Positions 27,618 to 37,348 of a DNA stretch of 64,000 nucleotides are shown here, piece by piece. Each line of letters opens with the position of its first letter. The first letter of the stretch is position 1. The stretch is from assembly GCA_016592635.1 (NCBI GenBank), contig AP023240.1, positions 310,001 to 374,000 of the forward strand, read 5' to 3'. This DNA comes from Methyloprofundus sp. GTDB taxonomy: Bacteria; Pseudomonadota; Gammaproteobacteria; Methylococcales; Methylomonadaceae. Both the position numbers and the translations under genes were made by a program. Under the pieces are notes generated by a model that ran no database searches, was not told where the DNA came from, and was given only the letters and a program-made list of their open reading frames with translations.

Positions 27618-28733
27618 TTACAGTTTGGCTATTTTCTTTCCATATTTCATGCTTGGTACTTCGATAAGATGAAAAGATAATTTTGCAACTAGGGTAACAG
27701 CGGCGATTGTCAAAAAAGAGCATGCAAAAAAACTTAAAACTTCATTTTCCAAGCTTTCTTTTACTTTGAAGTAGGTGTTTTGTAATAAAACAATAATTAG
27801 AGGGTGAAGAAGGTACAAGCTAAAGCTTATTTTGCCCATTCCTGTGCTAATTTTATTAACGATAAATAGGTTAGGCCAAAAGCAAATAGAAAGTATCAAC
27901 ATCGTAAATAAGAAGCTCCATATATATAGCTCCATTCTCATTTCAGCTAGTACTAGTAGTGCACCTTTGACAAAAGGTATATAAATAATAGCCAAGGTTG
28001 CTACTAGCGTAATGATAAGTAGAGTAGCCCCAATTTTTATGCTTCGTATGAAGTTGGTTCGCTCCCAAATGAAGAAAGCAAGCATGCCACATAGGAATGA
28101 CGGTAGATGAGTAATGATGTTCATATAGGGGTATGAACCCATATTCATTGTTTTGGTAGATATAAAAAATGCAGATGATATGAAAATAGTCATTATAATG
28201 GCAATAATGCTAGAGCGGATATTGCAGATAAGTGCTGAAATAATAGGGAATAATAAATAAAACAAAATTTCGACACCGATAGACCACCCCGCCCAAACAA
28301 TGCTTTCATGTTTGCCAGGGACCAACCCAAAAAGTAATGAATAATTAAGGATAATCTCACTAAGTGAAAATGAATTATCGTAAATTATTTTTGATGAGAT
28401 AATCCAGACGGGTATCATAAAATAAAAAAGTGGGGCAATACGAAAATACCGCTTAATATAAAAATTAATAACCTGGTTTCTGCCATTTAATTTATTAATA
28501 TATCCATAACTAAGAACAAAGCCACTTAATGTGTAAAATAAAGGGACACCATAACCAAAAGAAATTACTGCATCATGCAAAAATTTTGGTATTGACATGT
28601 TTGATAGCACTACCATGTGAAAAATGATAATCATAAGTGCGGCCATTGAACGCAAGGATTCCATGCCTTCAATTCTTGGTAGATTTTTGGACTTATTGGG
28701 AATATTCTCAGGAGCGTTTTGGGGTAAATGCAT
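27618..28733 (-). CDS. Acyltransferase 3 family membrane protein (OafA-like)
   Basis: A 371-residue integral membrane protein of the acyltransferase 3 family: N-terminal ESLRSMAALMIIIFHM (with the catalytic His), GYGVPLFYTLSGFVLSYGY, RYFRIAPLFYF, and about ten hydrophobic helices. These enzymes move acetyl or other acyl groups onto extracellular polysaccharides or lipids. It is the last of three same-strand genes for polysaccharide O-acetylation. The cytosolic N-terminal extension before the first helix is about 25 residues. Confidence 0.88.
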   Translation of the reverse strand: MHLPQNAPENIPNKSKNLPRIEGMESLRSMAALMIIIFHMVVLSNMSIPKFLHDAVISFGYGVPLFYTLSGFVLSYGYINKLNGRNQVINFYIKRYFRIAPLFYFMIPVWIISSKIIYDNSFSLSEIILNYSLLFGLVPGKHESIVWAGWSIGVEILFYLLFPIISALICNIRSSIIAIIMTIFISSAFFISTKTMNMGSYPYMNIITHLPSFLCGMLAFFIWERTNFIRSIKIGATLLIITLVATLAIIYIPFVKGALLVLAEMRMELYIWSFLFTMLILSICFWPNLFIVNKISTGMGKISFSLYLLHPLIIVLLQNTYFKVKESLENEVLSFFACSFLTIAAVTLVAKLSFHLIEVPSMKYGKKIAKL

Positions 28734-28842
28734 TTTAATTGATCTATTAGCGTTTAAATACTGGTGATTCTGGCGGCCTCTCTAAGTGTAAAGCACGCCA
28801 CCCACTTCCTTTTTGTGATCGTTAGGCGAGATACTGTCGGTA

Positions 28843-30414
28843 CTAGTTTATTTTTTTAATCTCAATTGTTTTGAAGCTAATGTGACCTGCTTTTGTGATA
28901 GGGTCTAGTCTAAGATATTTGCCTATATTGACATCACTTAAATGTAGATAAATATCATTTTTACCTTGAATGATCTGGTATCGCAATGATTTTTCTTCAG
29001 AGAATGCGGGGTTTTTCGTGTTCGCATCACTATAAAATAGTTGCAAAGTTGACCTTATTGAAGATGTCATAACTATGTGTACTATATATTCACTGCCCGG
29101 CTCTAATGGCAGAGCTACAAAGTTTATAATTGGGTCATTATCTGTAGCCGTTAGCTGTATCGCATCATGTTTTTTTTCTGTCAACGCGAGGTGCTGCTGG
29201 TAGCTTAGTTTTTTCCACTCATTTGCAAAAATATATTGCTTACTTTGTTTGAATAATTTCTTATTTAATGGGTAATTAAATTCATTAATGACTGGTGGTA
29301 CATAAGGTAATGTTCTTTCTACCCATTCTTCTATGATGATGTCAGGTTGATCTAAAGCAATATAGTTGACTAAGTCAGGATAATTGAGTTTTTTCCATAT
29401 ATAAGTCGAGTGCTTGAACTTTCGGGAGAAATAAGGTTTTAGTGCTTTAAAAAAAGAATCTCGAAAAATAACTGCTTTTAGGCTTTGGTTATCACAGGTG
29501 TAGCTATGAGTGGTTCCTCCTTCTGCATCAGCTGGGTATTTTTGTGGGGTGCAGCTTTTGTTGAATATGGGGTGTGAACTTAATTCGGAGAAATTATAAA
29601 TACCAATAAAGTTACCTAAATCGCCACCTCCTCTGGCTTTATCATGGAGCTTAAATAGTTCAGCGTGTATTCGTTCTGGAAATAATTTTTCTATTGTTTG
29701 TATTATTTTGTACTGTGCAATATTACCTGCATACTCATTCCAGTGAGTATCTGTTTTATAATAGAGTATGTGTTTTTGTTTAGCTTGGATTAGCGAGGCG
29801 CGTACATCAACTATTGGGACTTCGGTGTGCTTTTTTAGGTAGTTGATGAGTTGGTCAGTTGCCGAATATTTATTCGCCTTAGTGATATAGTCAGGTAGTT
29901 GTTCAAAATAAATAGTATGCTTATTGGGTGCAATGATGAAGATATATTCTAACCCTTGTGCATGCATCCATGCGGAAAGGTTGTTGATATAGGCGGCAAA
30001 TTGTTGTAGCTCTTGCTGGGTATATAAGTTGATATTTCGAGCATCACCGATAGGATCAGAATATTTTTGATAGCCTTTTTGTATAGAGCCTAGAAATAAC
30101 CAGCCATCTTTGCCTATTATGACATCTTTAGAGGGTGAGTCTCCTAAGTTGTATTTAATTAACTTGTAATAATAGGCTAGCCAGTCTCTTAAACCAAAAT
30201 GATCAGCATAGTAGCTATTAAAACTGGTAGGGAAGTTTTTAATGTCATTTATATTACTAGGCAGTGTGGGGCGTTTTGCTAAAGGTCTTTTTTCAATGGA
30301 GGATATTTCTTTATCTACATTAAGGAAGCTAATGCTGAAAGGAATAAAGATAGCCATACAAAAAATAAGAGTCAGAATATAGTTTTGCAAGGTATACAAA
30401 ATGCGATTTTCCAT
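28843..30414 (-). CDS. AlgX/AlgJ-like SGNH O-acetyltransferase
   Basis: A 523-residue protein with one N-terminal membrane anchor (YILTLIFCMAIFIPFSISFL) and a periplasmic SGNH-like domain resembling AlgJ/AlgX: the GKDGWLFLG motif, the DxHW-type TDTHWNEYAG, and the Ser-bearing FRDSFF block. The final 130 residues look like a beta-sandwich carbohydrate-binding domain. It would accept acetyl from the AlgI-type partner (12 bases upstream) and place it on a secreted polysaccharide. The polymer is unknown; alginate biosynthesis genes are not in the window. Confidence 0.82.
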   Translation of the reverse strand: MENRILYTLQNYILTLIFCMAIFIPFSISFLNVDKEISSIEKRPLAKRPTLPSNINDIKNFPTSFNSYYADHFGLRDWLAYYYKLIKYNLGDSPSKDVIIGKDGWLFLGSIQKGYQKYSDPIGDARNINLYTQQELQQFAAYINNLSAWMHAQGLEYIFIIAPNKHTIYFEQLPDYITKANKYSATDQLINYLKKHTEVPIVDVRASLIQAKQKHILYYKTDTHWNEYAGNIAQYKIIQTIEKLFPERIHAELFKLHDKARGGGDLGNFIGIYNFSELSSHPIFNKSCTPQKYPADAEGGTTHSYTCDNQSLKAVIFRDSFFKALKPYFSRKFKHSTYIWKKLNYPDLVNYIALDQPDIIIEEWVERTLPYVPPVINEFNYPLNKKLFKQSKQYIFANEWKKLSYQQHLALTEKKHDAIQLTATDNDPIINFVALPLEPGSEYIVHIVMTSSIRSTLQLFYSDANTKNPAFSEEKSLRYQIIQGKNDIYLHLSDVNIGKYLRLDPITKAGHISFKTIEIKKIN

Positions 30415-30426
30415 GCGTAGCGAATC

Positions 30427-31863
30427 CTAAAATCTAAAGTAAATAAATGGGTTGTAGGTAGATGATGCTATTTTTAAGAAACTCATCAGTAATAAGCAGG
30501 TAAGCAGTGCTAGTTTTGGTATATTAATCAATATGGCGGATGCTAATATATTTTGTGTGCGAAAATGTGCTATTAGCCAAGGGTAAATAGGTGTTGATAA
30601 GACGATGCCTAGCATAAAGGCATATAGTGCTTCATAGGAAAAAACTTGGGCAAATTGATAGGTTGCCGTGTGATAGTGAAATATATTTAACATTGATGTA
30701 AGGTAACTGGTAGCATGCGTGAGGGTATCAGCCCTAAAAAATACCCAGCTAATAATGACCACTAGCAATAAATAGCCATGTTGTATGGGGAGCCACATTT
30801 TCTTTATGTATTTTGCTGCGCCAGCATGTTCACTTGCTAAAAAGATGCCATGAAATAGCCCCCAAACTAAGAAATTCCAGCTGGCTCCATGCCAAAATCC
30901 CGTTAATACAAATACTATGAATAAGTTCGCATAGACACGGACTGTTGATACTCTATTGCCACCTAATGGAATATAAACATAATCCTTAAACCAGGTGGAC
31001 AACGAGATATGCCAGCGTTGCCAAAATTCGCGTAATGATTTTGCGATATAAGGATAATTGAAGTTTTCAAGGAAACGGAAGCCAAACATTCTGCCTAAGC
31101 CGATTGCCATATCTGAATAGCCTGAAAAGTCAAAAAATATTTGTAAGCTATACGCTAGAATGCCTATCCATGCTAAAGGCATGCTCAACTCATCATCTGA
31201 GAAAGCAAAAACGGTATCAGCAACTTCGCCTAATGGGTTGGCTAATAACATTTTTTTGGCTAAGCCAAAGATAAAGCGTTGTGCTCCACTGGCAAATAAT
31301 TCAACTGAATGCTTGCGCTTAGTGATTTGTAACGCAACATCATGGTAGCGGACAATGGGGCCTGCGATGAGCTGGGGGAAAAGGGAGATATAGAGAGCAA
31401 GGTCAAAAATGTTTTTTTGTGAGGGGACTTCTTTTCTATAAATATCGACTATATAAGAGATAGCCTGAAAGGTGAAAAATGAGATACCTAAGGGCAGGTG
31501 TACGGGGGCAAGGTCTATGTTGCTAATTCTGAACTGCGTCAGTAGTAGGTTGAGATTATCAGTTATGAAGTTGGCGTATTTAAAAGAAATTAATAAAATT
31601 ATATTAACGGCAAGGCCTAGTGTGACATAGAGCTTTGCCTGTGCTGTGGATGAAGTATGGGCTTGGTAAATTAATAAACCAAAAATATAATTTGCCAAAA
31701 TGGAGATTAACATCACTGCAAGGTAGAAAATCTCACCCCATGCATAAAACAATAAACTACATAGTAACAGCGTGAAATTTTTAATAGGTCTGGGGGAGCT
31801 GTAATAGGCTATCAGTACGATTGGTAAAAAACCAAATAAGAAAATAGGGGAACTAAAAACCAT
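30427..31863 (-). CDS. AlgI-like MBOAT O-acyltransferase
   Basis: A 478-residue multi-pass protein of the MBOAT family. Diagnostic features are VVF-SSPIFLFGFLP at the N-terminus, PLGISFFTFQAISYIVDIYR, FFDFSGYSDMAIGLGRMFGF, LREFWQRWHISLSTWFKDYVYIPLGG, and the catalytic His in FWHGASWNFLVWGLFHG. AlgI-like proteins bring an acetyl group across the inner membrane for polysaccharide O-acetylation. First gene of the three-gene cluster. Confidence 0.92.
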   Translation of the reverse strand: MVFSSPIFLFGFLPIVLIAYYSSPRPIKNFTLLLCSLLFYAWGEIFYLAVMLISILANYIFGLLIYQAHTSSTAQAKLYVTLGLAVNIILLISFKYANFITDNLNLLLTQFRISNIDLAPVHLPLGISFFTFQAISYIVDIYRKEVPSQKNIFDLALYISLFPQLIAGPIVRYHDVALQITKRKHSVELFASGAQRFIFGLAKKMLLANPLGEVADTVFAFSDDELSMPLAWIGILAYSLQIFFDFSGYSDMAIGLGRMFGFRFLENFNYPYIAKSLREFWQRWHISLSTWFKDYVYIPLGGNRVSTVRVYANLFIVFVLTGFWHGASWNFLVWGLFHGIFLASEHAGAAKYIKKMWLPIQHGYLLLVVIISWVFFRADTLTHATSYLTSMLNIFHYHTATYQFAQVFSYEALYAFMLGIVLSTPIYPWLIAHFRTQNILASAILINIPKLALLTCLLLMSFLKIASSTYNPFIYFRF

Positions 31864-32094
31864 GGTTGTGACGGAGTCCTTATTAGCGCATTATTGTTGT
31901 AGTCTTGATGTGGCAGCAAAAAATTGCAGCGTGTTGGCATGATAGTCAGCTAATCAAGGAAAGTCCAGCCTTGATATTAGTTTAGTTGGCAAGGGCTTAC
32001 GGGTTGCTGTGTTAGTGTTTACCTGTAAAATACGCTATAAGTTAGTTTAGCTCCAACACCTTTTAATGGGTGTTATTTACTCAGGAAATTAAAT

Positions 32095-33141
32095 ATGCAA
32101 ATGCGCTTAATTGATATTCAGCAGCAGGTTGGTGGTGAGTTGTTTGGTGATGCGGATGTTATGGTGTCTGCTGTTAATTCATTAGACTTAGCAATTGCTG
32201 GTGATATTGCTTTTGCACAAAATGATAAATTTTTAGCAGCAGCGCAGCAAAGCCAAGCTTCTATTTTGCTGGTACCGAAAAGTTTTCCTGAATTAGAGGG
32301 TAAGAACTATTTAAAGGTAGATAAGCCCAAAGAAATGTTTATCGGCCTTATGGTGCTATTTGATGACTGCACTGCGCAATTTACGGGTGTACATCCTTCT
32401 GCTGTTATTGCCGATGCTGGTGTGAAGATTGCTGCTAATGTTGCCATTGCCGCTCAGGTTTGTATTGGCGAAAACACCAGTATTGGAGCAAATACCTCAA
32501 TTGATTCTAATACGCATATTGCTAATGATGTTGTCATTGGCGAGCATTGTAAAATTGGCCCTAATGTTACTATTTTATCTAAAGTTACTCTAGGGCATAA
32601 CGTCACTATTCATGCAGGTACGGTGCTAGGTGGTGATGGCTTTGGTTATTACTGGGATGGTCAACAGCAAAAGAAGATACCACAACTGGGTGGGGTACTG
32701 ATTGAAGATAATGTGGAAATTGGCTGCAATGTTTGTGTGGATAGAGCGACTTTTGGTATGACTCGCATTCGGAAAGGTACTAAAATTGATAATTTGGTAC
32801 AAATTGCGCATAACAATGATATTGGTGAGCACTGTATTATTGTTTCTCATGTGGGTTTATCGGGTAGTGTGACCTTAGGTAAGCGTGTGACTTTAGCTGG
32901 ACAAGTAGGGATAGCGGATCATATTACTATGGGGGATGGTTCTACTGCCGCTGCTAGAACGGGAATTTCCAAAGATGTGCAGCCAAATCAGGTTGTATGG
33001 GGAGCACCTAATCGGCCCATTAAGCAAGTTATGCGTGAAATGGCCAGTATTCCTAAATTGCCCGCTTTATTGGGGCAGGTGAAAAGCATTTTGAAAAGAT
33101 TAACTGAAGTTGAACAAAAATTATCGCAATTGGATAAGTAA
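32095..33141 (+). CDS. lpxD: UDP-3-O-acylglucosamine N-acyltransferase LpxD
   Basis: A 348-residue left-handed beta-helix enzyme of lipid A synthesis: N-terminal uridine-binding domain, then hexapeptide repeats ([LIV]-G-x4 pattern from about residue 110 to 290) including the catalytic His region VQIAHNNDIGEHC, and a C-terminal helix. AGGAAA lies before the ATG. It stands alone here rather than in the usual bamA-skp-lpxD-fabZ-lpxA cluster, so it may be a second or relocated copy. A palindromic repeat separates it from lnt. Confidence 0.92.
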   Translation: MQMRLIDIQQQVGGELFGDADVMVSAVNSLDLAIAGDIAFAQNDKFLAAAQQSQASILLVPKSFPELEGKNYLKVDKPKEMFIGLMVLFDDCTAQFTGVHPSAVIADAGVKIAANVAIAAQVCIGENTSIGANTSIDSNTHIANDVVIGEHCKIGPNVTILSKVTLGHNVTIHAGTVLGGDGFGYYWDGQQQKKIPQLGGVLIEDNVEIGCNVCVDRATFGMTRIRKGTKIDNLVQIAHNNDIGEHCIIVSHVGLSGSVTLGKRVTLAGQVGIADHITMGDGSTAAARTGISKDVQPNQVVWGAPNRPIKQVMREMASIPKLPALLGQVKSILKRLTEVEQKLSQLDK

Positions 33142-33154
33142 GTTTTATATTATC

Positions 33155-33258
33155 GTTCCCATGTTCCAGTGTGGGAATGCCGCCTGTGATGCTCCTGCGT
33201 CAAGTATCCAGAGCGCAGGAGCGTTCAGGGATGAATTCCCACACTGGAACGTGGGAGC
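33155..33258. repeat. Large nested palindrome between lpxD and lnt
   Basis: Outer arms GTTCCCATGTTCCAGTGTGG (33155 on) and its near-perfect complement ending at 33258 enclose a second hairpin GCTCCTGCG / CGCAGGAGC (33191-33222). The outer arm sequence is of a type widely dispersed in gammaproteobacterial intergenic regions. It may act as a terminator or REP-like element. Confidence 0.8.
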
Positions 33259-33276
33259 TATAAGTTATCAAAAATA

Positions 33277-34839
33277 ATGAAAATCAGTTTGTCTAACCCT
33301 TGGTTATTACCTGTCTTATCAGGTATTTTTATTGGCACCAGCTATATCCCTTTTCCTCCCTGGGCTTCTCTATTTGGCTTTATTCCTTTATGGGTTTTCT
33401 GGACACAGCAAAGCAAATTAAAAAATATCATTCTGGGTGGTATTTTAACTAGTTTTGTTTTTACCTTGATTGGTTTTAATTGGGTTACTTACTTATTGCA
33501 CGAATTTGCACATCTGCCCTGGCCAGTCGCTGTTATTGGCATGGCTGTGTTTGGTGCCTTTGCGCATGTATTTGTGCCTATAGCAGGTGCGCTTTGGTTT
33601 TTGTTGTGCAAAGCAGGTAAATTTTCGGGTGTCTGGTCCATTTTCCTAATGGGGTTGTTAACAGCTCTGTGCATGTGGGCTATTCCGATGCTGTTTAAAT
33701 GGAACTTTGGCTACGCTTGGTATGGTTCGGAACTGCCTATGTATCATTTGGCTGAATATATCGGTTTTAGCGGGCTAAGCATGCTAACCATATTAGCTAA
33801 TGTGCCATTATATATGGCATGGCAGCAGCGCGATATTAAGCGTGGGCGTACGCTATTAATGCGTGTCGTGATGCTTTTTGCTTTATTAAATGTATTCGGC
33901 TTGAGTGCTAAAGCTTGGTTGCCACAAGCTGATGCTTCTTTTAATACTTTGTTGGTGCAAGCCAATATTGGTAATGCTGAAAAAGTTGCGGCGCAATTTG
34001 GGCGTGGTTTTTACAGTAAAATTATTAATAAATACCAGCGGGTCACTGATAAGGGTTTGCAGGAACATAAAGAGACAGAAATTGACTTTATTTTTTGGTC
34101 GGAAACGGCTTTTCCCGCACTATTAAATGGTCGCTACCAAAAGTCGGTGTATGCTCAGCAATTGATACGCTATATTAATAACCGCCAAGTTGCTTTAATT
34201 ACGGGCTCTTATGCACAAGACCCTTATACAGGGTTGATTACCAATTCCTTGTTTACCCTAGATAAAACGGGGGCAGTGCAGTCACCTTATTATAGTAAGT
34301 CGATTTTATTGGCATTTGGTGAGTATATTCCTGGCGAAGAGCAATTTCCGATTCTGCGTGAATTATTGCCTATGGTGGGGAATTTTGGACGCGGTGGCGG
34401 GCCGACAAAATTATTGACGTTGGAAGATTATAAAATAGGCCCTCAAATTTGTTATGAAAGCCTTTACCCATGGTTTTCTACCGCACTTGCTGATTTAGGT
34501 GCGCAATTTATTGTCAATGTGACTAATGATTCTTGGTACGGTACTTGGCAAGAGCCTTACCAGCATATGGTCATGACTTTAGCGCGCGCGGTGGAAATAC
34601 GCCGGCCATTAGTGCGCGTGACTAATACAGGTATTTCCACAGTCGTCTTGGCATCTGGTGAAATATTACAGCAATCACCCATGCACCAAGAGTGGTCAGG
34701 TTTATATAAGGTGCCTTATTTAACTGAGCCGCAAGCTACTTTTTATCAGCGCCATTTTGGCTTAATGCCAAGTGTATTATTAGCTATTTTGTTGTTATTG
34801 TTATTAAATGGCGTTAGGCTTAAGTTGCACTCTGTATAA
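33277..34839 (+). CDS. lnt: Apolipoprotein N-acyltransferase Lnt
   Basis: A 520-residue inner-membrane enzyme that adds the third acyl chain to lipoproteins. About six N-terminal helices lead into a nitrilase domain with the full triad: Glu in WSETAFPA, Lys in YYSKSILLAFGEYIPGE, and Cys in GPQICYESLYPW. A final transmembrane helix (SVLLAILLLLLLNGV) closes the protein. Length is standard. In enterics it follows corC/ybeX; here it follows lpxD. Confidence 0.94.
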   Translation: MKISLSNPWLLPVLSGIFIGTSYIPFPPWASLFGFIPLWVFWTQQSKLKNIILGGILTSFVFTLIGFNWVTYLLHEFAHLPWPVAVIGMAVFGAFAHVFVPIAGALWFLLCKAGKFSGVWSIFLMGLLTALCMWAIPMLFKWNFGYAWYGSELPMYHLAEYIGFSGLSMLTILANVPLYMAWQQRDIKRGRTLLMRVVMLFALLNVFGLSAKAWLPQADASFNTLLVQANIGNAEKVAAQFGRGFYSKIINKYQRVTDKGLQEHKETEIDFIFWSETAFPALLNGRYQKSVYAQQLIRYINNRQVALITGSYAQDPYTGLITNSLFTLDKTGAVQSPYYSKSILLAFGEYIPGEEQFPILRELLPMVGNFGRGGGPTKLLTLEDYKIGPQICYESLYPWFSTALADLGAQFIVNVTNDSWYGTWQEPYQHMVMTLARAVEIRRPLVRVTNTGISTVVLASGEILQQSPMHQEWSGLYKVPYLTEPQATFYQRHFGLMPSVLLAILLLLLLNGVRLKLHSV

Positions 34840-34852
34840 GTTAATGTAGGTA

Positions 34853-34884
34853 CGGCTTTAGCCGCACTGTGCAGATAAATCTGC
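34853..34884. repeat. REP-like double hairpin after lnt
   Basis: CGGCT-TT-AGCCG (34853-34864) and GCAGAT-AA-ATCTGC (34871-34884) lie side by side, the layout of the GGCTTTAGCCGC…AAATCTGCGCC repeats common in bacterial intergenic DNA. Confidence 0.6.
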
Positions 34885-34935
34885 GCCTATGATAATTCAA
34901 ATGGTCTTAGAGTATAAAATTAAAAGGATATGACA

Positions 34936-35649
34936 ATGATTAAGCTTTATAGTTTTGGAGCTAATTTTGGTGTGGCTGACCCTAGTCCATATGTATTAAA
35001 AGTAGATGTTTATATGCGTATGGCAGATATTGAATTTACCAGTATTCCTGATGTTAAAAATTTGCAGAAAGCACCTAAAGGGAAGTTACCGTTTATTACG
35101 GATGGTAATACGACCATCGCAGATTCACAGTTTATTATTGGCTATTTGCAGGAAAAATTTAACGTTACTTTGGATGCACATTTATCAGCTGAGCAAAAAA
35201 GTGTTGCTCACCTGATTGGCAAATCGTTGGATGAAAACCTGTATTGGTGTTTGATTTACTCGCGTTGGATTGCTGATGATACTTGGCCGCAAATTAAGCA
35301 GGCATTTTTTGGCAGTATGCCATTTCCTTTAAACAAAATTGTGCCTATTTTGGCGCGCAGGGATGTCATTAGTGCTGCACACAAACAAGGTATAGGTCGA
35401 CATTCAGCCGAAGAAATCACCATCATTACCCGGGAAACTTTGCAGGCACTTTCCATTCTATTAGGCAAAAAAACTTATTTTTTTGGTGAAAATCCGAGTA
35501 CCTTTGATGCCACCGCTTTTGCATTTTTGAGTCAACTGACGCTTGTTTCTATCGAGAATGACTTCACTAAGTTGGCTCATGAATATAGTAATTTAGTAGC
35601 TTATTGTGAGAATATTCAAGTTAAGTATTATAGTGAGCTATCGCTTTAA
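34936..35649 (+). CDS. Glutathione S-transferase-like protein (Fax/metaxin type)
   Basis: A 237-residue protein with an N-terminal thioredoxin-like fold (IKLYSFGANFGVADPSPYVLKVDVYMRM), the cis-Pro segment KGKLPFITDGNTTIADSQFIIGYL, and an all-helical C-terminal domain with FGENPSTFDATAFAFLSQL. This is the Fax/metaxin branch of the GST superfamily. The substrate is unknown. ATG 34936 is chosen over 34930 since AAAGGA is correctly spaced only from the second. A GFA-family gene followed it directly before IS insertion. Confidence 0.8.
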   Translation: MIKLYSFGANFGVADPSPYVLKVDVYMRMADIEFTSIPDVKNLQKAPKGKLPFITDGNTTIADSQFIIGYLQEKFNVTLDAHLSAEQKSVAHLIGKSLDENLYWCLIYSRWIADDTWPQIKQAFFGSMPFPLNKIVPILARRDVISAAHKQGIGRHSAEEITIITRETLQALSILLGKKTYFFGENPSTFDATAFAFLSQLTLVSIENDFTKLAHEYSNLVAYCENIQVKYYSELSL

Positions 35650-35810
35650 TCAATCATTTATGGAGACGGGTTTATGAGTGAGCTAACAGGTCATTGTTTG
35701 TGTGGTGCGATTCAATATCAAATTAATGCGCAACCGCAACCCCCTGTGTCAGGATAGTTGTCGCCCAAATTAATTTCATAACTAAACAGGGGGCGGTATG
35801 ATGACAACAA

Positions 35811-36308
35811 ATGGGAACTCAACATTATTCAAAGCAGTTTAAAGAAGCGATCATTAAAAAGCTGAATCAAAGTGAACTATCTCTCAGGCAGTTTGCCAAA
35901 CAAGAAAGCATGAATCCTTCTACGCTTTATAAATGGAAAGAAGAATTTAAAATATCAGGATTGTCCGTGTCAAAAGAAATTCCCCCTGAACAATGGTCAG
36001 CGGAAGAAAAATTTGCAGTCGTTTTAGAAATAGCGACCTTATCTGAAATTGAAGTAAGCGAATATTGTCGAAGCAAAGGTTTGTATCCAGAGCAGATAAA
36101 TACTTGGAAGCAAGCGTGCATAGCAGGTAATGTACGCCAGGCAGGTAACAAGAAGGCCCTGCAGGCAGCCACTAAATCCGATAAAAAACGGATAAAAGAG
36201 TTAGAAAAAGAGCTCAACAGAAAAGAAAAAGCCTTGGCAGAAACGGCAGCCTTACTGGTGCTTAGAAAAAAGTTCAATGCCTATTGGGGAGAAGACGAGG
36301 ACAATTGA
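35811..36308 (+). CDS. IS3-family OrfA (helix-turn-helix protein)
   Basis: A 165-residue protein with two helix-turn-helix units (FKEAIIKKLNQSELSLRQFAKQ…STLYKWKEEF and KFAVVLEIATLSEIEVSEYCRSKGL…INTWKQ) and a C-terminal leucine-zipper-like coil (KRIKELEKELNRKEKALAETAALL). A canonical A-AAA-AAG slippery heptamer at 36266-36272 sits in its frame just ahead of the OrfB overlap, so a -1 frameshift should give the OrfAB transposase. Confidence 0.9.
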   Translation: MGTQHYSKQFKEAIIKKLNQSELSLRQFAKQESMNPSTLYKWKEEFKISGLSVSKEIPPEQWSAEEKFAVVLEIATLSEIEVSEYCRSKGLYPEQINTWKQACIAGNVRQAGNKKALQAATKSDKKRIKELEKELNRKEKALAETAALLVLRKKFNAYWGEDEDN

Positions 36309-37348
36309 CCTTACTCGCTGATAGGCAGCACTATGAAGAATTGATTAATGAAGCCATTTTGGCAGGCGCAAGAAAACATAAGGCTTGCGAGATCATAGGG
36401 CTATCAGTGCGGACGTTGCAGCGATGGCAATCCGAAGGTGAAATATCGGCAGATAAACGCCCGATGGCGAAGCGCCCGGAGCCCACCAACAAGCTAACCG
36501 CAGAGGAAAGGCAATTGATCATTGAAACCTGTAACTTGGAAGAGTTTTCTTCATTGCCGCCCAGTCAAATCGTACCGATATTGGCCGACAGAGGAGAATA
36601 CATTGCTTCCGAATCAAGCTTTTACCGTGTATTAAAGGAAGAAGGCATGTTGCATCACAGAGGAAAGGCAAAGGTCAGAAATGGCCATAATAAACCGACA
36701 AGTTACACGGCCAAGAAAGCTAATGAAGTATGGAGCTGGGATATTAGTTATTTACCCACCACCGTCATAGGTCAGCATTATTACCTCTATATGATAGAAG
36801 ACATATACAGTCGAAAAGTGGTTGGCTGGGAAGTGCATGCCAATGAAACGGGAGAACAGGCGGCAGAGTTGCTGGAGCGTAGCATTTGGTCAGAAAAATG
36901 CAGAAAACAGGATCTGGTTTTACACTCGGATAATGGTGCACCAATGAAGAGCCTTACCATGCAAGCAAAAATGCATGATTTGGGTGTCATTAGTTCCCGT
37001 AGTCGACCACGGGTCAGTAATGACAACCCGTATTCCGAATCATTATTTAGAACGGTAAAATATTGCCCGCGGTGGCCATCTGAAGGGTTTGATTCTTTAG
37101 AGGGCGCAAGACAATGGGTACAAGGTTTTGTGTATTGGTACAACAATGAGCATCGCCATAGTCGAATCAAATTTGTTACACCCAACCAAAGACATGAAGG
37201 GCTTGATGCTGAGATATTGAAGAAGCGAGAAGTGCTGTATCAACAAAAAAGAAATGAGCATCCAGAACGATGGTCTGGAGGTATAAGAAACTGGGAGCCG
37301 GAAGGTGCTGTGGAGCTAAATCCAGAGCAAAATAAAGAGGCTGCTTAA
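36284..37348 (+). CDS. IS3-family OrfB (DDE integrase-type transposase)
   Basis: A 354-residue protein, -1 frame relative to OrfA and overlapping it by 25 bases. After a helix-turn-helix (ACEIIGLSVRTLQRWQ) it has an rve integrase core: first Asp in VWSWDISYLPT, second in LVLHSDNGAPM, Glu in NPYSESLFRTVKY. It is normally made as a fusion with OrfA by frameshifting. Identical in sequence to the copy at 55659-56723. Confidence 0.93.
   Translation: MGRRRGQLTLLADRQHYEELINEAILAGARKHKACEIIGLSVRTLQRWQSEGEISADKRPMAKRPEPTNKLTAEERQLIIETCNLEEFSSLPPSQIVPILADRGEYIASESSFYRVLKEEGMLHHRGKAKVRNGHNKPTSYTAKKANEVWSWDISYLPTTVIGQHYYLYMIEDIYSRKVVGWEVHANETGEQAAELLERSIWSEKCRKQDLVLHSDNGAPMKSLTMQAKMHDLGVISSRSRPRVSNDNPYSESLFRTVKYCPRWPSEGFDSLEGARQWVQGFVYWYNNEHRHSRIKFVTPNQRHEGLDAEILKKREVLYQQKRNEHPERWSGGIRNWEPEGAVELNPEQNKEAA

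Noticed and set aside
33155..33258. CRISPR-like or attC-like element
   Set aside because: It is a single double palindrome without spacers or core sites, and the sequence type is a known dispersed-repeat style.
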